Position numbers and translations under genes: made by a program
The notes under the pieces: model-generated
The model's input: the letters and a program-made list of their open reading frames with translations, nothing else
The model's database searches: none
Told to the model about the DNA's origin: nothing
Part shown: positions 1 to 11,787 of the stretch, one piece after another
Position numbering within the stretch: position 1 is the first letter of the stretch
How the letters are laid out: each line of letters opens with the position of its first letter
From: Cercis canadensis
Lineage: Eukaryota; Streptophyta; Magnoliopsida; Fabales; Fabaceae
Reading direction: 5' to 3'
DNA length: 64,000 nt
Assembly: GCA_003255065.1 (NCBI GenBank)
Contig: QAOA01002314.1
Coordinates: forward strand, 147,797-211,796

Positions 1-2508
1 CTCATGTCTAATTTTCCAAATCTGATTTCCTTGCTACTTATGTAAGTGAATAAGACATGTATTTCTTTTTTCTCTTGCAAAAGATTTGAATATTTGTTAT
101 TTTTTTTGGTTTTCATGAATTCATTTGGCTAACCCATGCTTTATTTTGAGTATTTCTCTTCACATGTTTGATTTTTGGTTGGAGACTTTACTAGTGAAAG
201 AATGAGAGACAAGAAAATTTGTTAAAGTGTTTTTTGATTTTATGTCTTTCTCCACTGAATTGAGAACATTGTACTCCCTCTCCTCATTCCCGAATAGTAT
301 CAATATTGTAAACTCATGCATTGTATTCATTTAAGGTATATATCTGTGCCGCATAGTATCCGTAGGCCCCTTCACTTATCATGGGAGGATAGATTGAGTC
401 TGATTCCTTTATGGAATAGTTTTGTTTATCCAACCTAAGTGAAGGTAGCACCACCTTGGAGGGCGCTTTATGCAAGAAAGGGGTGAAATGATTTAGGAAT
501 TCGTTAGAGACATGCATTGCATATTTACCTTTCTTGCTAGTTGCATAACATTTGCTCAAGATTGCACTCTTTGGTAAAGCCTAGTTGGATTTTTGGGGCT
601 AGAGCTGTGATTGATTTATTTTCCTAAAATCTCTTTCAAAAGCAAACTACACGGACTTTGATCCCATCCATGGGTACGTAGGCACTCGAGGGAAGCGAGT
701 CAAGTCCAATTTTCAAATAACCTCCCCATTTTCATTTAATTTCTAATTTTCAAGAAAAGATAAAAAATCAAGGGCTCTAAGCCTCTTTTTTTCACTTGTT
801 TTAGCTCAATGCCAAGTTCTACTTTCCTTGGCTCAATGCCAGTATATTTTAATTGTTTTTGGATCTAAGTCTTTAGTGACCCCATGTGGTCAAGTTTTCT
901 TTTTCTTTGCTTTCAAACTCTTTTTTATTTGACGTTGTGATCTTTGATGTTGCTACATTTTCCTTTGCACAAAAAATTAAAAAAAAAAAAAGTCATGCAT
1001 GTTTCATTCTTGGATGCTGTAAGTAGCTCTGGCAGCACTCAGTCATTTTTTTCTAGGCGGAGTTACAAAGCTCCGATTTGCATGATTCTGGTCTTGTTAT
1101 AATAAGACACGTGCCTTTATCGTGTAAAAATTTCAGAATTCATGCATGTCTACCCTACTCCTAGTTTTAACTTGATTGTGACTGTTTATTTCTGCACTGT
1201 CACTGTTGTCATGTCTCTGACAACATTCGGTTTTCTGTTTCTATTGTGAGTTTTAGAACTCTGTCAGGTCTTGTTAGAATCATAAGACATGTGCCTTTAT
1301 CATGTGAAATTTTCAGAATTTATGCATTCTTCTCCTATTCCCAGTTTGGTTATGAATGGCGCTGTTTATTTCTATATTGTTGTTGCTGCTTTGACCCATT
1401 TTTATTGCTATTCTATTAAGTGTTTATACCACTGTTCTAGGCTATTTTTAAAAGTTCTTTTCACATTTTTTTTTTGCTAGAGCTTGCTCAAGGTTTCTTA
1501 TAAGTGCTGTCTTGCTTGTTCTTTTAGAACTTGTTTTGAGTTATTTTAAAATGCTACCTGAGCTTCTTTTTATTTTGTTTAGAGCTGTTTTCTCAGTTAT
1601 GTTGGGTTCTTTTCAGAGCTGTTTGGGAGGGTTGATTACTGATTTTGATCCGGATTTGGGCCATTTTGCTTGTTGATTTGGTGTTTAATTAGGGGCTGCC
1701 CTGTTTTGTCTTGCTCATGATTTCATTGTTTTGGTATGGCATTTATGAGCATAAATGGATATTATTGTTCATATTAGCTATTATCACATGTTTAACTGTT
1801 GTTTGTGAGTGATTATTTGGGTACCAACTGATAGCATTCTGAACTGTGGCATGCCTCTCAGCGAGCGAGGCGGAGTCAAAAATAAGAAGACCTTTACTTT
1901 TGTTTTTATTTTGTATTATGTAATCATTTAAATTCCTATTTTTACAATTTTGTAAACTCATGCATTTGCATTGCATATAGGTATGTGATTGGATGATTAG
2001 TCTCCATAGGCCCCTTACTTATCATGGAATGATAGGGCGATCTATCTAAATATAAGGTGGCCCACTCTATCCATCATAGGTAAGGATAAACGCTACCTTA
2101 GAAATGTTTTATGCGATGAACGGGTGGAAGGATTTAAGACACGTTAGTTGCATGCATTTCACGTTTAAATTACTGTCAATTTTTTTTATTCATTTGTGTA
2201 GTTTATTATTTGAGGGATGAATAAAATATATTTTTGGTCATATTATGTTTGCACAATGAATTTCGGGTAACTGTTTTTTAGACAGGTGTTGTAAGGTGCA
2301 TAACACTTTCCTCACACACATACTGACTCTCGAACCATCTCTGGTTCGCAGACTGTTTTAAAATAAAATAAAAAAAGGGGTTTTCTAATTGTTTCTCATT
2401 TTCTTAATACAATTGGTAGTGATTCTAAGGTTTTTTTCAAAAACAAATCTTTTTCAAAAAATTCACTATCTGTGTTGCGGTGACTCTTCGAGTACGTTGT
2501 AACATAAC
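1..2508 (+). mobile_element. LTR-type retroelement remnant (Ty3/gypsy, Tat-like), 3' part
   Basis: The stretch has no supported gene. Its right end resembles the right end of the solo LTR at 44739-46373: both carry the 'cttatcatggraygatag' block, a 'gggcgctttatg' block, a segment ending in 'cgaaccatctctggttcgcag' or close variants, and a terminal 'acgttgtaaca'. The shared block occurs twice here (about 300-540 and 1900-2160), so two related LTR parts seem joined. A local direct repeat of about 180 bp lies at about 1085-1450. The left end of the element is outside the window or lost. It is a fossil with no coding part visible. The Tat assignment rests on general resemblance of LTR tails and is inference. 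Confidence 0.55.
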
Positions 2509-2510
2509 TA

Positions 2511-2615
2511 TTAATATGTAATTAATATTAGCTAAAATATTTTATTAATTAGATGTTAAAAATATTATATTGTCTTTTGATTTTTGTAATTAATAAAATG
2601 TTAGGGGGACATTTT
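2511..2615. repeat. AT-rich dispersed repeat, also at about 30520-30625
   Basis: The run beginning 'taactattaatatgta' and continuing through 'ttttattaattagat' to a 'gggggaca' plus T-run recurs with few changes inside the foldback repeat at 29930-30920. Two copies in one window mark it as a transposable-element fragment rather than gene sequence. The rest of 2616-3040 shows nothing I recognise. Confidence 0.5.
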
Positions 2616-3042
2616 TTTTTTCTAATTTCCTTTATACGGTATGCAATAAAAATGATAGAGCTTCAGCATATGAGAAAGAGACAAGGAGGGTCATCCCGAA
2701 GGATCCCTCTTGAAGACTTGAAGAAGCCAAATGGTTTACCTTATAATACTACAGAATACGAGATTTTTGAGATACATATTATTATCCACTTGATCTACTT
2801 GCTATTAAAACCTGTTTGGTCCATAATAAATTAGATAAATTGTATAGAATTCCTTTCAACCTTGGATCATTTTGAAAGCTATGTTATATAGTATGCTCAA
2901 TCATTTACTATGTTATATTTAACAAACATATTCAGCATAAGAATTCCTGTTTTTTAATGTTCATGGTACGATCAAGCCCTCTTTTTTAATCGTTTGTCTA
3001 TATTCACACTTCAATACAAACATTATACCACATAAAAAAAGG

Positions 3043-3052
3043 TATATAAATA
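3043..3052 (+). promoter_or_regulatory. Candidate TATA box of the bark-storage-protein-like gene
   Basis: The sequence tatataaata lies about 137 bp upstream of the ATG at 3189, which would give a 5' UTR of roughly 100 bp. It is the best TATA match in the upstream 400 bp. No transcript evidence is available, and AT-rich plant DNA gives chance matches. Confidence 0.35.
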
Positions 3053-3188
3053 AACAAATAAAACAGAAGTCATCACAAATCATCCGGAGACAGACCATAA
3101 AAAATATTATAATGGGGTAATTAGCTGGCTTCATTTTTGACCATTTTGTTTATAGAAATCTGTATGAACTCAATTCAATCACACAACC

Positions 3189-6100
3189 ATGGCTGCAACA
3201 CTCATTGGACACTGTTTCTTGCTGCTTTGGATTATTTCTTTACTAACTTCTCCTACATCTGCAAAATTATTGAGCAGAAGAAAGTCATGGAATGTAATTA
3301 AGGAAATAAACCAGCAAGGGCCATACCTTGCTCTCATCACAGTCATTCCATCTGAAGAGAATGCATTCTTCGCTACCAAAGCCTTCAAACCTCATCCAAA
3401 ACACCCTTTCTTGGATATGTCAGGTGGATGCCTCTGTTATCTCTATGAAAACAAGTCTTTTTAGTTTCTGCTTTCTAGTTTTCATATTCAAACATGTCTT
3501 GGAATTTTGAGTAGGAAATACTTGTTGCAGGTCGAAGATTCAAGGTCGGAAAGATCTATGATAAGAAACTTATTTATGTGAGATGTGGAGTTGGAATGGT
3601 ATACTCTATATACTTGCCTTAAACACTTCCCTTTGACCATGCAATTGCAACTATTGTATTTTTTTTTTAACTGTTCTATCATATAATGTTATGAATTGCT
3701 GCACAAGTAGTTCAAATTGCCATCAAGTTACTAATTATACTGAGTTGGAATGTATGAAACTTGGAATTGTGTTAGCTTTCCAAATAGATCATTTGTTAAG
3801 GAATTAGTCTTCTTGCCAAACAGTTTGTAGCTAAGTAGTATTGAGATCGTCCTCAGGATTTATGGGTTCGTGTTCGAATCTAAATTCACAGCCAAAAGTA
3901 CCCAAAAAAAATAGTCTTCTTAAATACCCCAAAAAGTTAAACCATTAGATAAAGTAAAATTGTAATGATAAGAGCTGGGTTATAGAATTACCTGAAATTC
4001 TCGAAGGATCTTCATAGGGTACAACTGAATACAAAACAAATAGATGGGATAAAATGAGGACCTCTCTCCTTTCTTAGAATGCTTTTCACAATCAATGAGG
4101 AGCTTTACAATATTTATAGGATAAAATGATCACATAATTGTGCTAGACATAATGATTAATTCTCACTAATTTGGTTGGATTTTGACAAAATTTGATATAA
4201 GCTAGTCCACGTAGTATAAATTCCAACATGTTACTCTTATGAAGCATTTCCAATCTCAATTTGAGATTGATTTTTTGTCCATCAGGTGAATGCTGCTGCA
4301 GCCACGCAACAAATGCTTGATCTGTTTGACATAATTGGAATTATTCATTTTGGCATTGCTGGAATAGTGAATGATTCAATGTCCATTGGAGATGTTCTCA
4401 TCCCCAAACAATTTATTAACTCTGGCTTATGGAATTGGCAGGTATTGGCTTGTCTATTGTCTATAACCTTCGTTTTAATCATTTTTACCTATTACTTCGA
4501 AAATCGGTTGCAGGCTTACTGCTCATGCCATGACTTAAATTTGAAAGTTGTTTTTTTTTGTTCTATTTTTGACAGAATCTTAACGGGACAATAGATCCCA
4601 GTGACATTGCTCACATGGAAATTGGAAACTACAATGTACCAAAAGGAGAAGGAATCAATTTGTTGGGACATATTGGGTATAGCTCTGAACAATTTTTCTC
4701 AGTGTCAGGGAACCCTAATACAGCTCAACCTTTGTTCTGGATGAATACTACTCATCATTGGCTTGAACTTGCTGCTAATTTGGAGGTTAAAAACTATTCT
4801 CAATACTCTATTATTAAGTTTCTCAACTATGCAACTATCTAAGACAACAAGCACAAGCTGAACCGCATGGTCTAAGAGGCTAACTCAAATTGTCTTATAG
4901 TTCGCTATTTGGTGCTTATATATATCAAAATTAAAATTTCTATCAAGATTTTAAAATAGGATCATTCGATTTTATTTTGTACAAAGCATTGCATCTAATC
5001 AACAGTTTAAAATAAGATAAATAATAGATTACTCAACTTCCTACAAATTTAGCTGAAATTTCATATATTCCCTTTATTAAAAAATCTGAAGAAAGCTTTC
5101 ATTTCATATTAGGATGTTTAAATAGAGTAGTAAACTTGTACTAATCCTGAAAATGCATGTCTAATTTTGATATTTCTTCAATCCTTCTGTTTCAGGGTAT
5201 GGAACTAGAACGTTGTGTTAACTCCAGCTTCTGTCTTTCATGGAAGCCTAAGCTGGTAATTGGTCTTAGGGGCTCAACTTCTAACATTTTTGTGGACAAT
5301 GCGGCTTATAGGGATTTTCTTTTTCAAACATTTCAAGTTTCCTCAGTGGACATGGAGAGTTCAGCGGTAGTAATGGTAAGTTTTCTAAGGTCCTCTAGCC
5401 CCCTTTTTTTCCAAAAAAGAAAGAGAACATTATTTTTCTGTGCTAGTAAAATAGTGCCTTGAAAGTAATCATCTGGGTGGGCTTCTATCTACTCTCTTGT
5501 GGGTGCATCTAGCACCTGCTTTTTTTCAAGTGCCTAAAATATCTGCAAGATTACACAAATATTCCTCTAGCTATATAGTTATTCTATTTATATTAGAACA
5601 TAATAATCATATATTTACAAATGATAAGTACGTTATATATATAAACTTATGTTGCACAGGTACTAATACAAGTTTCGTACTCAATACAGTACGAAACACA
5701 GGAAAGGTAATTTTTTTTAAAAAAAAATATGGTATACGTGTACATCTGTGTGTGAGTTGAGATGGGTTTCCTCCTGATGGGGATCAAGGAAGCCTCCATT
5801 CTAAAGACCTGATGGCAACCAAGATCAAGGAGGAGTTTGCTGGATTGCTAGTGCAACAAGCTTGCAAGGAGGAAGACATGGCTTTGGAGGGCCTTTGGAG
5901 GGCATCAAGACAGGCTAGGATGAGCACACGGCCGTGTTATGCAAGATCATGGCTGCTGTGTCATGAAGGCCGAGAGGCAACACGGGCTGGACAAGGCAAG
6001 AACACGGGCGTGTCCATGGCCGTGTCCTGTCAACAGAGATGCTGGCTTGAGAACACGGCTTGGAGAACAAGGAACACGGGCCGTGTCATGTCAACACGGG

Positions 6101-6509
6101 TTGAACACGGGCGTGTTACAATGCCGTGTTAGAGTTAATTGTCTCTAGGACCTTNTATTTTGTGATATTTAGACACACCATGGTTGCAAACTTTTGAGCT
6201 CTGCGAATATAAGTTTTTTTTACAGAAAAGAAAAATATCTATATATAGTAGGCCATGAAGGACTAATTAAATTATTAAGAATTATATGTCTTCAAATTGA
6301 TGATATGTATAGACTTGTATCTGCAGACAAGCTTGTCCAATGGATTCCCAGTGATTGTTATCAGAGGCCTATCAGATTTAGCTGGAGCACAATCCGGGAA
6401 GAACCCAGTGGATATATATGGTCCTCTTGCCGCTTCTAATGCTGCCAAAGTTGTTCTTCAATTTTTGAAGATTTTATCTACCAAAAATGACATTGGTTTC
6501 AATGATTAA
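3189..6509 (+). CDS. Bark storage protein / nucleoside-phosphorylase-like protein, six exons, intact
   Basis: Exons are 3189-3423, 3531-3598, 4286-4441, 4576-4785, 5196-5375 and 6327-6509. All introns are GT-AG and all phases agree, giving 343 residues with no internal stop. The first ~25 residues are a hydrophobic secretory signal peptide (LLLWIISLLTSPTSA). The mature part follows the plant PNP/UDP phosphorylase family: RRKSWNVIKEIN then a GPYLALITV strand near the start, an HFGIAG segment in exon 3, and DMESSAVVM at the end of exon 5, the family's nucleoside-binding MES motif. Populus bark storage proteins and wound-induced win4 proteins belong to this family and store nitrogen in vacuoles. 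Whether this one is enzyme or storage protein cannot be told from sequence. Intron 2 holds a SINE, and intron 5 a retroelement scrap and one undetermined base (6155). A decayed sister copy lies directly downstream in the same orientation, so the pair arose by tandem duplication. Confidence 0.9.
3815..3911 (+). mobile_element. Short tRNA-derived SINE in intron 2 of the storage-protein gene
   Basis: An approximately 97-bp insert is flanked by a perfect 10-bp target duplication, tagtcttctt (3805-3814 and 3912-3921). It has a box-B-like stretch 'gtgttcgaatct' and ends in an A-run. Size, duplication and A-tail fit a SINE inserted by LINE machinery. Confidence 0.7.
5760..6150. mobile_element. Retroelement-derived scrap rich in acacggcc/gtgt motifs, in intron 5
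   Basis: This block is far more GC-rich than the surrounding intron and contains repeated cacgg-type half-sites and full palindromes such as cacggccgtg. The same motif cluster occurs in the Athila-like LTRs at about 10100-10290 and 15960-16145. It is probably an LTR fragment of a related family. The undetermined base at 6155 sits at its right edge and may mark an assembly join. The open frames here are low-complexity and not believable genes. Confidence 0.5.
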
Positions 6510-7195
6510 TTACTGTACTTAATTAGATAGTTAACATTTTTATACATCAGTTAGACTTATGATTAGTTAAATGATCAATTTCTCATTGTAGCCATTACAT
6601 GTCTATTGTTACGGATGTTGTTAACCTGCATAAATCTAAATAAGCTGTTCTGAAATATGTTAGGTAATATCATAAGGAATGTTGATGCACATGCCGTACG
6701 TTGACTAATTGGTAGTAGCTAAAAGAGACATTTGTTTCACATGCCTAACTAATTTTGGGTACAATTAAGGGAGTAATAACTGCAACAGGCAAAACAATAG
6801 AGCATACCACAAAACCTTAAGCAACTTTTGGCAAGTAAAATCTATTTACAAGTCTCCACTACCCTACTTCAGTTTGACAAAGGAGCTTGGGATTTTATCC
6901 TTCATTACAAGTCCACGTGCCTTCACTCTACTTCAGAGCAAGTTCATTGAGCTGAGCTCAACCATGGCTGCAAGAATGGTTAGAAAGTGTTTATTACTAG
7001 TTTTGATTATTTCTTCACTAAATTTTCCATCATTTGCAGTATCCTTAGGTAGAAGAAAGCCATGGAATATAATTAAGGAAATAAACCAGCCAGGGCCCTA
7101 TGTTGGTCTTATCACAGTCTACGAAACTTAAGAGAATACATTTTTTTCAGTCGGTGCCTTTGAACCTGATAGGAAGCCCCCTCTTGTGAATCTCT

Positions 7196-8693
7196 TGATG
7201 TGAATTCCTATGAGATAACCCAAGATGGAGATTCTAAATGCCCGTTGAACCGTCTAAATCGAGTTTCAGAAAACAAGGACCTCGACCCGTCACTTACCAA
7301 AGCGGGAACCAAAAGTATCTGGGGAAAGATATGTACGCCACACTTGAGAAAGATAGAAGGCAAGCAATAAATTCTAGGATTGATGCGTTCGCGTACCCGA
7401 AGGATCGAAACGGAGTGTCTGGATACCAAACTGTGGGATGACCTTGGTTATCTCAATAGGGTGAACCCTTAGCAAGGAAGGATCCTTGGTAAGTTCAAGT
7501 TCAAGTTCTTTGCCCAAGAACAACAGGGAAGCTCTCAATCCAGAGAAACTCAATAATTCAGAAACTGAATACTATTAATCTCCAAAACTGTTTTGCAAAG
7601 GCATACACGAATTCCTTATATAGGCAATTCGGCTAGGAGGCTACAAGCTATGATGGATCCTCTAAGAAAGTTAATAAAACCCTAATACCCAATTTGGCCC
7701 ATAGACATAAAGGCCCAAAATATTAAAAAAAATAAATTTAAAACTAATTAAACGTTTTGGCCCATAAACATAAAGGCCCAAAAATAAAACTAATTAAATT
7801 AAACATTATTTTTGGCCTGCTCCAAACTTGGGCTCCAAGCTGGCCCATGTGCACCTTCTACAAGAGACAGATAAGTGATCCATCTCAACTCTGAACTTGG
7901 CCCAGCTGCTCTTTCTTTGGTCTGCACCTTTTGGACTAGGCTCAATAATGCCTCTCTCACTCGCTTAGCTCTGCTTCTAGTCATCGGGCCTCCAACTCCA
8001 AGCAAGGGATCATGAACACTCCTAGGGTTAGGGCATGTAGCAAGCTGATTCGCATCATNTGATAAGTTCCAATCACCACAAGAACCAAGGGTTCTTGATA
8101 AGATCTAAAAGTTCTTTCAAAGAACCATGGAAGGAGAAAACCCTCAACTTTACTCAATAATCAAGTCTTAATTCTACCACAAGAGGGTCAACTCCCTTAT
8201 AGAAGAAAACAAACCTAATTCTAAGTCTAATTGGGCAAAAGACCTGAAACAAAACCTAAATAAGCCCAAACTAATAGCTAAATATCCCAACATGGATAAT
8301 ATTAATATCATAAGTGAAATTGCTCACAAATTAGGCCCAAAATGGCTAAAAATTTGTCCAAGCCCAGAGCCACTAACCAAAACGTTCGTTTTGGGTCAAA
8401 ACTCATTATGCTAAAAAATGCATGGGGGTTGCGGCACCCAAGGCCATGCCCTTAGGGGCTGCAGTGCCCAACGTGCTGCCTTCCTTTGCTGCTGAGTCTG
8501 AAATAAGGTGCTACAGCGCCCGACATTATGCCCTATCTTCAGCAAGCTCATTTTTAGTTCAAATGAAGTTCACAAGCCTTTGGTCTTCATCCACACTTGC
8601 TCCTTGAGCTCCAACCCTTCGATAGCCACTTGAATCTTCTTTGCTTACCATGGCTCATTTGGAGCCTTGTTGGTGCTTTCGTGATTCTCATCA
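7196..8693 (-). repeat. 3' LTR of the outer gypsy element, itself interrupted
   Basis: It matches 19813-20577 along its length apart from the nested LTR at 7381-8057. Shared blocks include 'gacctcgacccgtcacttac' and the segment around 'tggctcatttggagcc'. It is followed at 8694-8708 by a polypurine tract (on the minus strand, A/G-rich ending in GGGGGAA), the usual start point of plus-strand DNA synthesis in this class. Confidence 0.8.
7381..8057 (-). mobile_element. Nested LTR of the tgatgcg...cgcatca family
   Basis: It is a full-length copy (677 bp) of the LTR also found at 52919-53635 and 62787-63461, beginning tgatgcg and ending cgcatca, which are inverted copies of each other. It interrupts the 3' LTR of the outer gypsy element. 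I could not confirm a clean target duplication. An undetermined base at 8059, two bases past its end, suggests the right junction is imperfectly assembled. No internal region is attached, so it is either a solo LTR or an assembly join. Confidence 0.7.
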
Positions 8694-9148
8694 TTCCCCC
8701 TTTCTTTGAAAAGATTCATCCTCGAATCTTCACCTACATCAATGGGAGAACAATTAGTTGCATTATAATGGGAATTTAAATCATACTCACTAAGTAGCTC
8801 TGGCTTGTGAGCATGGTTATTGATCCTTGCCACCTCTCACACCCAAGCTCCCGGGTTGAAGACCACCCTTTCAAACTCCTTGGGAAGAAAGTATTATGGC
8901 CAAGTCTCCTTGGGGACTCCTAGTTCAAAGACCACCTTCACAAACTTCTTGAGAAGAGGTAGTGTTTCCAAGTCTCCAATGCCTTCACCAAGGCATACAC
9001 CTCCTTGTCATATGTGTGGTCATGCAAGGCAGCTCCACTTAGCTTCTTGATAAAGTATGCAAGAGGTTGTCTTTCTTGCTTCAATCAAACTCCAATAAAG
9101 TCAATTTGATGTTGGAAAGTATCTTCAAAGTACTAAAAGAGGGGTATA
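8694..9148 (-). mobile_element. RNase H end of the outer gypsy element
   Basis: The minus strand holds a decayed stretch resembling the gypsy RNase H region (similar in arrangement to the [23 protein letters not shown] stretch seen in the gypsy at 54-60 kb), then the polypurine tract next to the LTR. The copy is broken. Its place between the 3' LTR and the Athila-like insertion fits the order expected for one element. Confidence 0.6.
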
Positions 9149-10704
9149 TGATGTGACTTTTTCCGGCAAGTGTACCGGGCCACACAAGTAATATAATGAT
9201 GAGTAGAGTATCGTTCTCACGAGGATTAAGGCTAGCAACTACCAATTTCACCAATAAAGATTCTATTTGGAAAGATCAATGGTTTGAGAATGGTTGATTA
9301 ACTAAAGCTAGAAAATAAAGCAAGAACAATTTAATAACAATTAAACTAAGAAATTAACAATGAACAAAAGAAGGTTAGGGGTTAATTTCACTCGAATTTG
9401 ACTCCGGTTATTTCTTAGACAAAATAACCTTTGAATCACTGAAGAATAAGTTATTCTAAATACAAATCCTTTGTTGTTGGTCAATTTCCCTAATTTGATT
9501 GAACTCAATCCCTTGGAAAAACAACCCTACCTATCTCAATTAATTGCCCAATTCCTTGGTACAATAAACTTGTCTAGGTGATTAACCTCTAGGAAATTAA
9601 TTCAAGACCACATAAACTAAGTTATCTATTCCTAGATTAACTTGATTTATGGTAGAGATTACAAGAGCATACCCATATCTTACTATCCCTAGCATCAACA
9701 TGAGCCAATAAATCATTCAAATGGTGGCCAAACATTCAAAAGCATTAAGAACGGTAAAATCTACTCCAACAAATAGATTTGCATCAAAATAACATTATTC
9801 AACAACAAAGCTTCATCAAAATACGAGCTACATCAATCCCTAACTAAGAGAGTTTAACTACACATATTTAAACCAGAAAAATAGATAAATGGAAGACAAG
9901 ATAGAATCAGAAAAACTCATTCTCATGAATTCTTTCAATGGGTTGATCTTCTATCTTGCTCTTCTTCAACCCCTTAGGGTTGGGCTGCTGCCTTTGGCTC
10001 TGAATCGTGCCTCTGGATGTCCAAAAAAACATAGCTCCCTTCCTTCCCCTCTTAAATGAATATAAATACAATTCTAAATGTAGGGTTTCACCTTTAGAAG
10101 CTCGAACACGGCCTAGACACGGTCGTGTTCACTTATGGTGGCTGGGCATGTTCTTAAGATGCTCTCTGGATTGCCAATACAGCCCGAAACACGGCCGTGT
10201 TGCTTCTTCATTCCTGGTTGTGTTCATTAGTGAGCTGAGGCAGGCATTCTGGAGCTACAACACGGGCATGGACACGGCCGTGTCCCCTATATAGACTTCA
10301 ATTGCTTTTGATTCCTCTGCCTCTTAGGATCAATTAGCCACCGAAATCACTTAATTTGGACTTAAGATGAGTAAGTTATGCCCAAATCTCTTCATAAAGG
10401 TCCAGACCCGATTCCAGGGTATCGGTTCTGATTTCTGGGTTAAATTTTACCCACTGAATGTCCGAATTAGCCTTGGAGGTCTGAATGAAAGTTGTAGATA
10501 ATCCTCTTAGCTTTCCTACAAGGTAAAATTCACCATTTTTAGACATCCAGAACTAAAAATATACCCGAAATACAGAAACAGTGTCAAAAACATGATAACA
10601 CAAATATTGGGGTTAAGTACCATGTTTAAAGCAAATTGTGCTCAAATCTAAGTAAGAATCCATTGATAACACATGGAACTTAACGACATAAAAAACACAT
10701 ATCA
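9149..10704 (-). repeat. 3' LTR of the Athila-like element (left end)
   Basis: 1556 bp, tgatgtgact...cacatatca. It contains a cluster of cacggccgtg-type palindromes at about 10105-10290. The internal hairpin and polypurine-like block lie directly to its right. Confidence 0.85.
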
Positions 10705-10705
10705 A

Positions 10706-10745
10706 ATAACCCCACACTTAAGCTATTGCTTGTCCTCAAGCAATT
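10706..10745 (-). other. Hairpin with AGGA loop beside a GTGTGGGG tract, 3' LTR boundary
   Basis: On the plus strand, attgcttg (10725-10732) pairs with caagcaat (10737-10744) around loop tcct, an 8-bp stem. Left of it is ccccacacttaag, which on the minus strand reads as the purine-rich tract next to the 3' LTR. A second hairpin of the same design lies at 11532-11553 with a different stem. Confidence 0.6.
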
Positions 10746-11510
10746 CAAATAAGAACATGTCTCTTTACAAGCTCTACTCTTGGGAAAACGGTTAAATTCA
10801 AAGAAGTTAATGCTCTGTACTTTACCCTAAACAGCTGCATTATTCAGTTCCTATACTCAGCTCATGAACCCAGTTAATGATCCACAGCATTGTCTTAGCT
10901 CACCCGTCTGTATCTGAATGGAATTACCCTGTACTTATTACTATTATCTAAACCTGACAGAAATATAAAATCTGCTACTAATTTTCTTTTTCTTTTGTTG
11001 CATAGCTAGGGGTTCTAGGAGGTGGTGTTCGGTCATTGCCTACAACCCACATTCAACTAGTTATGCTTCATTGGCATGCTCATATCCTTCTCCAGTTTTA
11101 GGCACAGAAGGTAGAAGAGCAGAGCCCCACTATGCTTAAAATAGCTACTCAATTATTTTTTATTTTTATTATTTTTATTTTATTTTTCTTTATATATTTT
11201 ATTTTTTTTTGTTTTTTTTTTAATCAAAAGAAAACACAGGGTATTATCCATATCAGACATTCAGGGTTAACTACTACAAGGCTGTATTTCAATGTCCCAA
11301 ATCCACTGAACCTAAGTGGTTACCTCATAATGCAGCTAGCTAAAAGGCAAAATACTAAGCAAAAATACTCAAACACAACATAGAAAGAAAAAAATTCTCC
11401 AGGAAGATCACTTCAAGAGCACATGATCCTAGATCGAATTACTTCAGACATATACATCTTGTTCAGTTCATGCATCATATTCAAACATTCCAAGTTCAAG
11501 CATAAATATA

Positions 11511-11553
11511 CCCCCCCCCCCACACTTAAGTAATACATTGTCCTCAATGTATT
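11511..11553 (-). other. Second AGGA-loop hairpin with a GTGTGGGG tract
   Basis: Plus strand aatacattg (11532-11540) pairs with caatgtatt (11545-11553) around the same tcct loop, a 9-bp stem, and is again preceded by a C-run and cacacttaag. It sits between the ORF1 region and the 3' boundary hairpin, so it is an internal duplicate of that structure. Confidence 0.6.
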
Positions 11554-11787
11554 AAAAGTTAAATTTAAAAGGACAGACACTCCCTGAGTGAAGAGGTTCA
11601 TGTCGTTCTGAACAAGTGAGGGTGACATCCCAGTAAGATAGAAGGTGAGACTACAAAGAAAAGGATACACTAGAAAGAGGGTGAAACAATTAAGAACAAT
11701 AAAATTTACTGGAATATTAAACTATTAAAAATCATGCCAAAAAGAAAGTATCAAAAAGAAATAAAGAAGAATAAACTAATCCCTAGG

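Noticed and set aside
2553-2834. A 93-residue open frame upstream of the storage-protein gene
   Set aside because: Half of it is AT-rich repeat sequence found again at 30520-30625, and the rest has no recognisable motif or splice context.
4850-4915. tRNA-like stretch in intron 4 of the storage-protein gene
   Set aside because: A weak box-B-like 'agttcgcta' occurs, but no cloverleaf, A-run or target duplication was found.
5812-6148. Open frames of 106 and 69 residues in intron 5 of the storage-protein gene
   Set aside because: They lie in a GC-rich repeat of cacggg-type words related to LTRs, overlap each other in different frames, and show no domain.
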